Shown here: in pieces, positions 1 through 7,535 of the stretch
Numbering within the stretch: position 1 is the first letter of the stretch
Layout: every line of letters starts with the position of its first letter
Assembly: GCA_023396345.1 (NCBI GenBank)
Contig: JAEWWO010000252.1
Coordinates: 1 to 21,472 of the forward strand
Length of the DNA: 21,472 nt
Direction of reading: 5' to 3'
Source of the DNA: Bacteroidota bacterium
Lineage (GTDB): Bacteria; Bacteroidota; Bacteroidia; Chitinophagales; Chitinophagaceae
Position numbers and translations under genes: made by a program
Notes under the pieces: model-generated
What the model was told of the DNA's origin: nothing
What the model saw: the letters and a program-made list of their open reading frames with translations, nothing else
Databases searched by the model: none

Positions 1-454
1 GATGTATGAGCAAAAGAAAATCCTGATCCTGCATAGTTATATGTTCAAAAAAAGAACGTGTGGTATCCGGTTTCAGAATTTCGTGCTGCCCACCTGATGT
101 GTCAACACTATACAAACTTGAGAATACAGAACCTCTGCCGGATGTATCACTTATGGTCACTGACAACTTTTGTCCACGTTGCAAATTGATTTTAAAACCC
201 GAAGCATCAATATTGGCTGGTATAGAAATTTCTGCATAAGAATCCTGCAACAAAAAAGGATTGTTCAATGCCGTATTTCCAACAGAATCCCAGGCCTGCG
301 CTAATGTTGCATCTGCTTTTTTTAATTTTTTAATATAGGCTTCTTTCTGTGATTGTAGTCTGAACAAATTTCTTCCGTTCTCTCCACAGGAAATCAACAG
401 TGAAAAACTAATCAGCAAAAATCCGGCAATAAACTTATTTGTGCGAGTCTTCAT
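1..454 (-). CDS. Lipoprotein, probable M23-family metallopeptidase, N-terminal part (truncated by window edge)
   Basis: The reverse strand reads from an ATG at 452-454 without a stop to the window edge, about 151 codons. The product starts with a lipoprotein signal: Lys/Arg-rich start, hydrophobic core and lipobox LLISC with the lipidated cysteine near residue 23, so it should be anchored in the inner or outer membrane. The following segment (NPFLLQDSYAEISIP, then LQRGQKLSVTISD) resembles the N-terminal beta-rich region that precedes the peptidase domain in Bacteroidota M23 lipoproteins. The peptidase motifs themselves (HxxxD, HxH) would lie outside the window, so the M23 assignment rests on family resemblance from memory and is moderate. 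It is divergent from dprA, sharing the 455-580 intergenic region, in which I see no convincing promoter for this gene. Confidence 0.6.
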   Translation of the reverse strand, partial: MKTRTNKFIAGFLLISFSLLISCGENGRNLFRLQSQKEAYIKKLKKADATLAQAWDSVGNTALNNPFLLQDSYAEISIPANIDASGFKINLQRGQKLSVTISDTSGRGSVFSSLYSVDTSGGQHEILKPDTTRSFFEHITMQDQDFLLLIH

Positions 455-580
455 TCACTTATTTATAAGCATAAAAAATGCCACAGATTGGTTTCATATT
501 TTAATAAAATCACAAATAATATCTTTCAAAAGATAAAAACATGCTGTAAAACATATTATTTCTTTTCTTATTTTTACTGT

Positions 581-1684
581 ATGAGTCAGGAATTGTTTTA
601 TCAGATAGCTTTGAGTCTAACGCCAAACGTAGGAACAGTAAAGGCTAAGACCTTAATTGATTATTTTGGTTCAGCAGAAAATATTTTCAATGCTACCGTA
701 AAAGAATTGATGCAGGCAGACTCCATAGGAAAGATTGTGGCAGACTCTGTAAAAAAATTTAATGAGTACAAAGCAGTAGAAGAAGAACTGACATTTATAG
801 AAAAATACAAAATTAAAACTTTATTTCTTACTGATCAAGAGTATCCTAAAAGATTACTCAACTGCTACGACCCGCCTACTCTATTGTACTTTAAAGGCAA
901 TGCAGATATGAATCCTCAAAGAACCATCAGCATTGTGGGCACAAGAAGCAATACAGTGTATGGAAAAGATATTACAGAAAAAATTACAGAAAATCTTGCA
1001 GGCAAAAATATCACAATCCTTAGCGGACTGGCTTCGGGTATTGACGTAATAGCACATAAAGCAGCTCTGCAAAACAAAATACCTACCATCGGTGTAATGG
1101 GCAACGGACTTAAAACTGTTTATCCGTCAACACATAAATCGGTGGCAACACAAATGCTGGAGAACGGAGGCTTGCTTACAGAGTTTACGCATGACATAAA
1201 ACCGGAGAAACACAATTTCCCCAAACGCAACAGAATTGTAGCATGCATGAGCGATGCGGTAATTGTAATAGAAACTTCTGTTAAAGGCGGAAGTATGATT
1301 ACTGCTGAAATTGCCAACAGCTACAACAAAGATGTATTTGCTGTTCCGGGCAGACTGTCTGATTCAAAAAGCGAAGGCTGTAATTATCTTATCCAAAACA
1401 ACAAAGCTTTTTTATTCAGCTCCGTAAAAGAATTTTTATTCATGATGGGCTGGGACGATGAAAAGCAAATCAGTAAAAAGAAAAAACAGCAGGAACTTTT
1501 CTATACACTTTCCGAAGATGAAAAAATAATTGTAAAAATTTTACAATCAAAAGAAACCGTGCATATTGATGAAATAACGGCTGCATCAGGGTTTACATCA
1601 AGTAAACTGGCTGCTATAATATTACAATTAGAACTACAAAACATCATCAAAAGTCTGCCGGGAAAATTATATTCGCTTGGCTGA
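581..1684 (+). CDS. dprA: DNA-processing protein DprA
   Basis: DprA (Smf) binds incoming single-stranded DNA and loads RecA during natural transformation; it acts in the cytoplasm. The 367-residue product has an N-terminal helix-hairpin region beginning LFYQIALSLTPNVG, then the Rossmann-like DNA-binding domain with SIVGTR, SGLASGIDVIAHKAAL, GNGLKTVYP and FPKRNRIVA motifs and a GGSMITA segment, and a C-terminal winged-helix region (about residues 305-367) beginning near VHIDEITAASGF. The open frame extends upstream to an ATG at 488, but the extra 31 residues are Phe/Tyr/Cys-rich and unlike the family. The ATG at 581, which puts the conserved 'LxYQIALxLxPxxG' start at the N-terminus, is preferred. 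Two AT-rich hairpins follow the stop (1683-1705 and 1711-1734) but lack a clean T-tract. No other competence gene is nearby. Confidence 0.93.
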   Translation: MSQELFYQIALSLTPNVGTVKAKTLIDYFGSAENIFNATVKELMQADSIGKIVADSVKKFNEYKAVEEELTFIEKYKIKTLFLTDQEYPKRLLNCYDPPTLLYFKGNADMNPQRTISIVGTRSNTVYGKDITEKITENLAGKNITILSGLASGIDVIAHKAALQNKIPTIGVMGNGLKTVYPSTHKSVATQMLENGGLLTEFTHDIKPEKHNFPKRNRIVACMSDAVIVIETSVKGGSMITAEIANSYNKDVFAVPGRLSDSKSEGCNYLIQNNKAFLFSSVKEFLFMMGWDDEKQISKKKKQQELFYTLSEDEKIIVKILQSKETVHIDEITAASGFTSSKLAAIILQLELQNIIKSLPGKLYSLG

Positions 1685-1789
1685 TGATTGCCTTTAAACA
1701 TCATCCTAAAAAATCTTTCTAATAAAAAAGATTTAAAAAGAAGATACACATCGTACTTTATTAAGAAATAGATAACTCTTAAAGATAGA

Positions 1790-1820
1790 TTTGGAAATTT
1801 ATTTTATTGTTGTATCTTCC
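1790..1820 (+). promoter_or_regulatory. Putative Bacteroidota-type promoter of the TPR gene
   Basis: TTTG at 1790-1793 is followed after exactly 19 bases by TATCTTCC at 1813-1820. This fits the Bacteroidota -33 TTTG and, with two mismatches, the -7 TAnnTTTG element. It lies 26 bases upstream of the start of the TPR gene. Confidence 0.4.
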
Positions 1821-1846
1821 CTACATCAAAAAAAGGAGAAAAGGTT

Positions 1847-3286
1847 ATGATGGATGATTTTGACTATGATGATGATTTTCTTCCCATGGAAGAGTTGCTT
1901 GAAAAATATTACGCGATTAAAGACGGCACAGGCGCAGCATTTCTGGAAGAAGACCATTTCATTACCCTTATAGAATATTTTGATGACGGCGAAGACCTTT
2001 CCAAAGCTAAAGAAGCCGTAGAAATCGGACTGAATTATTTTCCTTATTCCTCTGTATTACTTATAAAAAAAGCTGATTTTGAAATTGCAGAAAAAAAGTA
2101 TCATCAGGCAATGGATACTTTGCAGCAATCAGAAATTTACAACAGAAACGATATTAATTTATACATACTGAAGATAGATGCTTATCTCGCTTTAAAAATG
2201 TACGAAGAAGCCAACGACTGCTTTGCCGAAGCCGTTGAAATGTTTCATGGAGATGAAGCCATAGATTTACTTCTGGAACTTTCTGACTTGTTTGATGACT
2301 ATGATGAATTTGATAAAGTATTTGATTGTTTAAAATTAGTTTTAGAACTCGATCCGCAAAACGGCGAAGCTCTTTATAAAATTTGTTTCTGGACAGAGTT
2401 TCTCGGCAGAAATGAAGAAAGCATCCGCATTCATGAAAAAATAATTGATCAGTATCCTTACAACGAAATAGCATGGTTTAATCTGGCAGCAGCATATCAG
2501 GGATTAAAGCTTTACGAAAAAGCTATTGATAAATATTTGTATGCCATTGCCATAAACGATAAGTTTGATTATGCTTACCGAAATTTAGGTGATGCATATA
2601 TGCGTTTACGCAAATACAAAGAAGCCATTGAAGTACTGGAAAAACTCCTTGATTTATCCAATGCTGAAGATGTATTGCACGAAGCCATAGGCTACTGTTA
2701 TCATAAACTGGAGAATTATGAAAAAGCCAGAGAGCACTATTTACAGGCTTTGTACATGAACCCCGAAGATTTAAAATTATCTTACAAAATTGCTCTTACC
2801 TATATGAGCGAAAAGAAATGGGTGAAGGCAGAGAATGTAATGAAAAATGTAATCACATCTAACAAAGCATTTCCTGAAATGCACCTGGCAATGGGCGAAT
2901 GCAAATTTCAACTGGGAGATTATGTTGATGCTATTCATCATTTTGGAGTAGCAGTAAAATATAAACCTAAAAATATTGGTGCCTGGGAAGCATTAATCAG
3001 AAGTTTATATTTCTCCGGAAATCTTGAAGAAGCCATTACACAAAGCGAAAATGCTTTTGAATATACAGAGGGCAAATATATTTTTCTTTATTACAAAGCC
3101 TTTGCACAGTTTGCACTTGGCAGAAATAAAGAAGCTGCCATAAGCATGGAAGATGCTTTAAGCAAAGATCCTAAATCCTTTAAAAAGATTGTAGACATTA
3201 ATCCGCTGTTATTGCAGAACAATACAATTACAGAATTATTGTCGCGCTACCCTGTAAGCAAAAAACCAAAAAGAAAAAGGAAATAA
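1847..3286 (+). CDS. Tetratricopeptide repeat protein
   Basis: A 479-residue, very acidic N-terminus (MMDDFDYDDDF) is followed by tandem 34-residue helical repeats over most of the length. Recognisable TPR units include AWFNLAAAYQGLKLYEKAIDKY, split around residue 210, then YAYRNLGDAYMRLRKYKEAI and AIGYCYHKLENYEKAREHY-like segments. I count roughly ten repeats. There is no signal peptide or membrane segment, so it is probably a cytoplasmic scaffold, and the sequence names no partner. The C-terminus is basic (KKPKRKRK). Unusually for this genome it has a good Shine-Dalgarno site, AAGGAG at 1833-1838, eight bases before the ATG, which fixes the start. It precedes comA-aroE by 78 bases. From memory, a TPR protein of this kind often neighbours these genes in Bacteroidota, but its role is unknown. 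Confidence 0.88.
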   Translation: MMDDFDYDDDFLPMEELLEKYYAIKDGTGAAFLEEDHFITLIEYFDDGEDLSKAKEAVEIGLNYFPYSSVLLIKKADFEIAEKKYHQAMDTLQQSEIYNRNDINLYILKIDAYLALKMYEEANDCFAEAVEMFHGDEAIDLLLELSDLFDDYDEFDKVFDCLKLVLELDPQNGEALYKICFWTEFLGRNEESIRIHEKIIDQYPYNEIAWFNLAAAYQGLKLYEKAIDKYLYAIAINDKFDYAYRNLGDAYMRLRKYKEAIEVLEKLLDLSNAEDVLHEAIGYCYHKLENYEKAREHYLQALYMNPEDLKLSYKIALTYMSEKKWVKAENVMKNVITSNKAFPEMHLAMGECKFQLGDYVDAIHHFGVAVKYKPKNIGAWEALIRSLYFSGNLEEAITQSENAFEYTEGKYIFLYYKAFAQFALGRNKEAAISMEDALSKDPKSFKKIVDINPLLLQNNTITELLSRYPVSKKPKRKRK

Positions 3287-3339
3287 TACCGATTGCACAG
3301 TGTTTTTTAATTGTGTATAACTGTTATAAATTCTTTTAT

Positions 3340-3347
3340 TACATTTG
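3340..3347 (+). promoter_or_regulatory. Putative -7 promoter element of comA-aroE
   Basis: TACATTTG matches TAnnTTTG exactly and ends 17 bases before the comA start codon. No good TTTG is found at the usual -33 distance, so only the -7 half is supported. Confidence 0.4.
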
Positions 3348-3364
3348 TATAAATTTTGTGGTAA

Positions 3365-4126
3365 ATGAATTTTAATCTCTCTCACCTTCCTGAAAGAACA
3401 GCACAACCCAGATCGTTTGGTATTACAATGGTGATGGACAAAGGTCTCAGCATTCAGGAAGTAAATAATTTTTTAAGTATAGCAGGTCCTTATGTTGATG
3501 TGATTAAGTTAGGTTTCGGCACATCGGTAGTAACTCCCAACCTAAGAGAAAAAATAGAAGTGTATAAGTCTTACGGAATACCTGTTTATTTTGGTGGTAC
3601 ACTTTTCGAAGCTTTCTTAATCAGAAATCAGTTTGACGATTATATTGCAGCCTGTAAAGATTTTGGCATTGAATATATGGAAGTGAGCGATGGTTCTATC
3701 ATCATACCCCATGCGGAAAAATGCGGCTACATAGAAAAGCTAACCAAATACGGAAAAGTTTTCAGCGAAGTGGGAAGTAAAGATGCTGCAAACATTATGG
3801 CTCCCTACAAATGGATAGAATTAATGCGTGCCGAACTGAATGCCGGTGCATCTTATGTGATAGCCGAAGCAAGAGAAGCCGGAAACGTAGGTCTTTACAG
3901 AGATAGCGGAGAAGTGCGTCAGGGTTTGGTGAATGAAATACTTACACAAATACCCAAGGAAAAAATCATCTGGGAAGCACCGCAAAAAAATCAGCAGTTA
4001 TACTTTTTACAACTGCTCGACTGCAATGTGAACCTTGGAAACATAGCACCATCGGAAGTTATAGCACTGGAAACCATGCGCGTTGGACTTAGAAGCGATA
4101 CTTTCCACATGTATCTTGATAAATAA
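3365..4126 (+). CDS. comA: Phosphosulfolactate synthase family protein (ComA-like)
   Basis: The family (EC 4.4.1.19) adds sulfite to phosphoenolpyruvate to give (R)-phosphosulfolactate, the first step of coenzyme M synthesis in methanogens and of sulfolactate formation in Bacillus. The 253-residue product has the family's TIM-barrel motifs in order: MDKGL (24-28), VIKLGFGTS (46-54), FGGTLFE (76-82), YMEVSDGSI (104-112), SEVGSK (134-139), EAREAGNVGLY (168-178), WEAPQKNQQ (203-211) and NLGNI (223-227). Length is normal. The cytoplasmic enzyme is followed after eight bases by aroE, so the two are probably one transcript. Bacteroidota make neither coenzyme M (as far as known) nor spores, so the product may feed sulfonate or sulfonolipid synthesis; that is inference. 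Family assignment is firm, physiological role open. Confidence 0.88.
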   Translation: MNFNLSHLPERTAQPRSFGITMVMDKGLSIQEVNNFLSIAGPYVDVIKLGFGTSVVTPNLREKIEVYKSYGIPVYFGGTLFEAFLIRNQFDDYIAACKDFGIEYMEVSDGSIIIPHAEKCGYIEKLTKYGKVFSEVGSKDAANIMAPYKWIELMRAELNAGASYVIAEAREAGNVGLYRDSGEVRQGLVNEILTQIPKEKIIWEAPQKNQQLYFLQLLDCNVNLGNIAPSEVIALETMRVGLRSDTFHMYLDK

Positions 4127-4134
4127 TTTTTCTG

Positions 4135-4887
4135 ATGAAGAAATATGCTCTCATAGGTTTTCCGCTTACGCATTCTTTTTCTCAAAAATATTTTGAACAG
4201 AAATTTGCAGAAGAACAACTTACAGATTGCATTTTCCTCAATCACTCTATTGAAAAAATAGAAATGGTCGAAGATATTATTGCAGACAAGGAATTACTTG
4301 GCTTCTGCATTACCATTCCTCATAAAAAAAATATTATTCGCTATTTGCACAGCTATACTAAAGCTGTGAAAGACATGCAGGCATGCAATTGTGTAAAAAT
4401 ACATGAAGGAAAATTGTACGGCTTTAATACAGATGTAGAAGGTTTTAAACAATCTTTCGTACCACATTTACAACCACATCACAACAAGGCATTACTTTTA
4501 GGTACAGGTGGCGCCGCATCAGCAGTGGCGTATGTTTTAAATGAATTGAATATTCCTTTTACCTATGTATCGCGCACAAAGAAAGCAGATAATTTTAGTT
4601 ACGACGAGTTAAATAAAAACATTACCGAAGAGTACAATATCATCATCAATGCAAGCCCTGTAGGAACGTATCCTAATGTTGACGAGGCTCCCAGCCTTCC
4701 TTATGAACATCTTACAGAAAAACATTATCTTTTTGATCTGGTGTATAATCCTGCTGTAACTAAGTTTCTGCAACATGGAATTGATGCAGGTGCAACGGTA
4801 CAAAACGGTTATCCGATGCTGAAAATTCAGGCTGAAGAAAACTGGAAAATATGGAATTATCAGGGTAATCCGTTAGAGATTACGTAA
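4135..4887 (+). CDS. aroE: Shikimate dehydrogenase
   Basis: AroE reduces 3-dehydroshikimate to shikimate with NADPH in aromatic amino-acid synthesis. The 250-residue product has the substrate-binding serines S14 and S16 (LTHSFS), the catalytic lysine K64 in ITIPHKK, N85 (ACNCVK), D100 in GFNTD, the Rossmann glycine loop GTGGAAS (123-129), the late ASPVGTYP motif (173-180) and Q232 near the C-terminus. One deviation stands out: the Asn of the usual 'NVTIP(Y/H)K' motif is Cys58 here (GFCITIPHK). The gene is translationally close to comA (8-base gap) and probably shares its promoter. Its 3' end overlaps the convergent phosphopantetheinyl transferase gene by 28 bases. Confidence 0.93.
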   Translation: MKKYALIGFPLTHSFSQKYFEQKFAEEQLTDCIFLNHSIEKIEMVEDIIADKELLGFCITIPHKKNIIRYLHSYTKAVKDMQACNCVKIHEGKLYGFNTDVEGFKQSFVPHLQPHHNKALLLGTGGAASAVAYVLNELNIPFTYVSRTKKADNFSYDELNKNITEEYNIIINASPVGTYPNVDEAPSLPYEHLTEKHYLFDLVYNPAVTKFLQHGIDAGATVQNGYPMLKIQAEENWKIWNYQGNPLEIT

Positions 4888-5492
4888 GTAAGACTAAACT
4901 CATCGAACAGGCGATAATGTATTTCCAGTTCTTTTGAAAAATTATCTTTTACAAATCGGCCTCCAATAACACCTTCTTTCTGATGAGAGAAATTGTCAAA
5001 CAAAATATTTCCTCCAAAATCTACACCTCCGTAACTCCACCATTTAAAAACGGACTCTTTTGCAGACCATAAAGTAGTAATAAATGACAGATTATTCTCT
5101 TCATTTTTAATTAATTCTTTTTCTCTTTCGTTCAAAAATTTATCTCTTACTTTCAGCACTTTATTTTGGTACAACTCAATATCCACGCCCACTCTGTAGT
5201 CTTTTGAAACTATTGCCGCTGCATAATCTCCGCAATGCGAAACAGAAAAATGAAAAGTATCGTCTTTCAGATAAGGTTTCCTTGTGCTGGCAATTAATAT
5301 TTCTTCCTGAGGAAAATCCGGAAAAAGATAACTCAATAAATACCTGCCTGCAAGATGCTGTAGTCGTTTGTGAGGATGTGTAATTGTCCGCTGCAAAGCA
5401 GTTGCATTCAGGAAAAAGTCTTCTTCTTCCTGTATATACCAAACAGCCATTTTAGTGCTGTCCGAAAATTCATGTTGAAAAAAAACAGGCAT
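4860..5492 (-). CDS. 4'-phosphopantetheinyl transferase (Sfp superfamily)
   Basis: Sfp-type enzymes transfer 4'-phosphopantetheine from CoA to a serine of acyl or peptidyl carrier proteins. The 210-residue product has the three family signatures: HFSVSHCGDYA (81-91), GVDIE with Mg ligands D104 and E106 (102-106), and WSAKESVFKW with E146 and K150 (142-151). Length is typical of the Sfp/AcpT class rather than the short AcpS. No polyketide, peptide-synthetase or fatty-acid gene lies next to it, so the carrier protein it serves cannot be named; it may be the general ACP-activating enzyme. It converges on aroE, overlapping it by 28 bases, and is divergent from dcd across 59 bases. On its own strand TATATTTT (5507-5514) is a weak -7 candidate. 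Confidence 0.88.
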   Translation of the reverse strand: MPVFFQHEFSDSTKMAVWYIQEEEDFFLNATALQRTITHPHKRLQHLAGRYLLSYLFPDFPQEEILIASTRKPYLKDDTFHFSVSHCGDYAAAIVSKDYRVGVDIELYQNKVLKVRDKFLNEREKELIKNEENNLSFITTLWSAKESVFKWWSYGGVDFGGNILFDNFSHQKEGVIGGRFVKDNFSKELEIHYRLFDEFSLTYVISNGLP

Positions 5493-5524
5493 ATAATTTT
5501 TTAGATAAAATATATTTTAACTGC

Positions 5525-5532
5525 TACTTTTG
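5525..5532 (+). promoter_or_regulatory. Putative -7 promoter element of dcd
   Basis: TACTTTTG matches TAnnTTTG exactly, ending 19 bases before the dcd start. The region 19 bases upstream reads TAGA, so no clear -33 box is seen. Confidence 0.4.
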
Positions 5533-5551
5533 CAGCACAAATGTATTAAAA

Positions 5552-6088
5552 ATGATTTTATCAGACAGCAGGATATTAGAAGAAATAGAAAAAGGTACTA
5601 TTCTGATAGCCCCTTACGACAGAGAAAGCCTGGGCAGCAACAGTTACGATGTGCATCTCGGAGGCACACTGGCTAAATACAAAGACAACGAATTGGATGC
5701 ACGTAAGCATAATGAAATTGAATATTTTGAAATTCCTGAAGAAGGTTATCTTCTGCAACCTCAGGACTTTTATCTGGGCGTAACGCTTGAATACACCGAA
5801 ACGCATGCGCACGTTCCTTTTCTGGAAGGAAAATCCTCTACAGGCCGCCTGGGTATTGACATTCACGCTACAGCAGGTAAAGGCGATGTTGGTTTCTGCG
5901 GTAACTGGACACTTGAAATTTCCTGCAAACAGCCGGTGCGCGTGTACAAAGGTATGCCTATAGGACAGCTAATTTATTTTCCTGTGGAGGGAGAGATTGA
6001 TATAAAGTATGATCAGAAATCAAACGCAAAATACAGTCATCAGCCTAACAAGCCTGTTGAAAGCATGATGTGGAAAAATAAGTTTTAG
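5552..6088 (+). CDS. dcd: dCTP deaminase
   Basis: Dcd deaminates dCTP to dUTP, feeding thymidylate synthesis. The 178-residue product begins with the family start MILSDSRI and carries SLGSNSYDVHLG (26-37), the signature EGKSSTGRLGIDIHATAG (92-109) with S95, S96 and R99, and GDVGFCGNWTLEI (111-123), where E122 corresponds to the catalytic glutamate (E138 of the E. coli enzyme). The usual 'G.P(I/V).Q' segment reads KGMPIGQL (133-140). Length is normal for a homotrimeric Dcd. Some family members are bifunctional dCTP deaminase/dUTPases, and sequence reading alone does not settle which type this is. It is transcribed alone, between a divergent phosphopantetheinyl transferase and convergent ispH, whose stop lies 18 bases beyond. 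Confidence 0.92.
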   Translation: MILSDSRILEEIEKGTILIAPYDRESLGSNSYDVHLGGTLAKYKDNELDARKHNEIEYFEIPEEGYLLQPQDFYLGVTLEYTETHAHVPFLEGKSSTGRLGIDIHATAGKGDVGFCGNWTLEISCKQPVRVYKGMPIGQLIYFPVEGEIDIKYDQKSNAKYSHQPNKPVESMMWKNKF

Positions 6089-6106
6089 CTGCTGAAAGCA
6101 AATGCA

Positions 6107-7336
6107 TCATTCGTTTTCAAACTTCTGAAGCATATTTTCATATTCCTTTTCCAATCCGTTTACGGCAAGTGTTTTTTTAATTACATCTTCTACAATGGAG
6201 TCGGGACAACTTGCACCGCAGGTAATTAAAATTTTTACATTCTCTTTTTCAGGAATAAAGCTTTCTGTTTGTATTTCTTTGGTTTTCCAATTACAGTTTA
6301 CCACTTCGTTTTTAGATAAGATTTTATCGGCAGCATTAATAAAATAAGTAGGCAATTTTTCTTCGCATAGTTCCACTAAGTGAGAGGTATTGCTGCTGTT
6401 GTATCCGCCTACAACTATTGCCATATCCGCATCTGTATCCAGCATATTTTTTACAGCGTTTTGGTTATCGTTGGTTGCATAGCAAAGCGTATCTCTGGTA
6501 TCGGCAAAATGCAGATGAAGATTTTCATCCGTCAGGTTATATATTTTTTTTATTTCTTCTTTAAAATAATCAGATATAGCCTGTGTTTCAGTTGCCAGCT
6601 GCGTGGTCTGATTAACAACTCCAATTCTTTGCAAATCTTTTTCTATATCAAAACCCTCGGAAAATCTTCCTTTAAATTCCTCGTAAAATTCTTCGGCAGG
6701 CTTTTCTTTACGCATATAAGCAGCCAAAGATTCTGCCTCTGCCATATCGTTCACAATCACTGTAGGTGTGTGATGCGATGCATGGGAAAAAGTAGCTCTC
6801 GTTTCTTCGTGCTTGGGTTTGCCATGTACAATAATGCTATATCCTTTATCCGCTATCTGCGCACTACGGTTCCACACTTTTTCTACAAACGGGCAAGTGG
6901 TATTATATTTTTCTGTATGAATACCTTTGTCATTTAGTAATCTCTCAATTTCCAGAGTGGTTCCAAAAGCCGGAATGAGTACGATATCATCACTCTTAAT
7001 CTCGTCAAATGGAATCACTTGTCTGCCATAGGTATCCTGAATAAACCGCACACCACGGTCTTCCAGATCTTTGTTAACCTGTGGATTGTGAATCATTTCG
7101 CTTAATAAAAAAATATTTTTATCCGGATTTTCTTCAATCGTTCTGAAAGCAATTTCTATGGCATTTTCTACGCCGTAGCAAAATCCAAAATGACGGGCAA
7201 GATAAAATTTCACTTTTCCAAAATCAAGTTCTGTAGCAGAAAAATCTTTTTTTAATTTATCTTCCTTTTTCTTTTTTGTTTTTATGGCTGATATCAGCGG
7301 ACTGCGGTATATATTAGGAATATCAAATTGTTTCAT
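6107..7336 (-). CDS. ispH: 4-hydroxy-3-methylbut-2-enyl diphosphate reductase (long form)
   Basis: IspH (LytB) is the last enzyme of the MEP isoprenoid pathway, a cytoplasmic iron-sulfur reductase giving IPP and DMAPP. Cluster cysteines are visible in FGFCYGVENA (C53), TTCPFVEKVW (C148) and DTLCYATND (C285). Other family residues are MIHN (H83), HGKPKHEE (H176, E178), NQTT (242-245) and NSSNTSHL (313-320). At 409 residues it is about 90 longer than the E. coli enzyme. The extra sequence is a charged N-terminal stretch of about 40 residues rich in lysine and an acidic insertion around residues 205-235. The AFGTT segment (123-127) replaces the SAHG of the short form, as in the long cyanobacterial/plant-like subfamily. 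It is convergent with dcd and divergent from the subtilase gene. Confidence 0.94.
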   Translation of the reverse strand: MKQFDIPNIYRSPLISAIKTKKKKEDKLKKDFSATELDFGKVKFYLARHFGFCYGVENAIEIAFRTIEENPDKNIFLLSEMIHNPQVNKDLEDRGVRFIQDTYGRQVIPFDEIKSDDIVLIPAFGTTLEIERLLNDKGIHTEKYNTTCPFVEKVWNRSAQIADKGYSIIVHGKPKHEETRATFSHASHHTPTVIVNDMAEAESLAAYMRKEKPAEEFYEEFKGRFSEGFDIEKDLQRIGVVNQTTQLATETQAISDYFKEEIKKIYNLTDENLHLHFADTRDTLCYATNDNQNAVKNMLDTDADMAIVVGGYNSSNTSHLVELCEEKLPTYFINAADKILSKNEVVNCNWKTKEIQTESFIPEKENVKILITCGASCPDSIVEDVIKKTLAVNGLEKEYENMLQKFENE

Positions 7337-7350
7337 TTCGTTATAATTTC

Positions 7351-7370
7351 AAATTGCAAATTGCAAATTA
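7351..7370. repeat. Short tandem repeat in the ispH leader
   Basis: The heptamer AAATTGC occurs twice in tandem followed by AAATTA, lying between the ispH start codon (7336) and its putative -7 box (7389-7396). It would be in the 5' untranslated region of the ispH mRNA. No function is evident. Confidence 0.6.
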
Positions 7371-7388
7371 TTGCTTAACTCTTCGCTG

Positions 7389-7396
7389 CAAAAATA
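7389..7396 (-). promoter_or_regulatory. Putative -7 promoter element of ispH
   Basis: On the minus strand the bases read TATTTTTG, an exact TAnnTTTG match, 52 bases upstream of the ispH ATG. A TTTG exists upstream, but only 14 bases away (7411-7414) rather than about 19, so support is partial. Confidence 0.35.
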
Positions 7397-7494
7397 ACGC
7401 TTTTATTATGCAAAGTCTTCTATTAACAAAAATGTTAAAGTTTAAGTATAAATCTAACTTCTGTTTAATAGAATCATCGAAAGTAAAATATAAT

Positions 7495-7510
7495 TCTACA
7501 ACTTTGTAGA
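7495..7510. promoter_or_regulatory. Perfect inverted repeat upstream of the subtilase gene
   Basis: TCTACAA and TTGTAGA are separated by two bases, forming a perfect 7-bp inverted repeat that ends 25 bases before the subtilase start. It contains CAACTTTG (7499-7506), one base off TAnnTTTG. It may be an operator overlapping the promoter, a leader hairpin, or chance in AT-rich DNA. Confidence 0.35.
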
Positions 7511-7535
7511 TTGTAAAAAATGTAATAGGTAAAAC

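Noticed and set aside
488..580. N-terminal extension of dprA to the ATG at 488
   Set aside because: The extra 31 residues are aromatic and cysteine-rich, unlike DprA N-termini, and the ATG at 581 places the conserved start correctly.
6380..6937. A 185-codon plus-strand open frame antisense to ispH
   Set aside because: It lies wholly inside ispH, whose motifs are intact on the other strand; the peptide is Phe/Ile/Cys-rich and resembles no family, as expected for a shadow frame.
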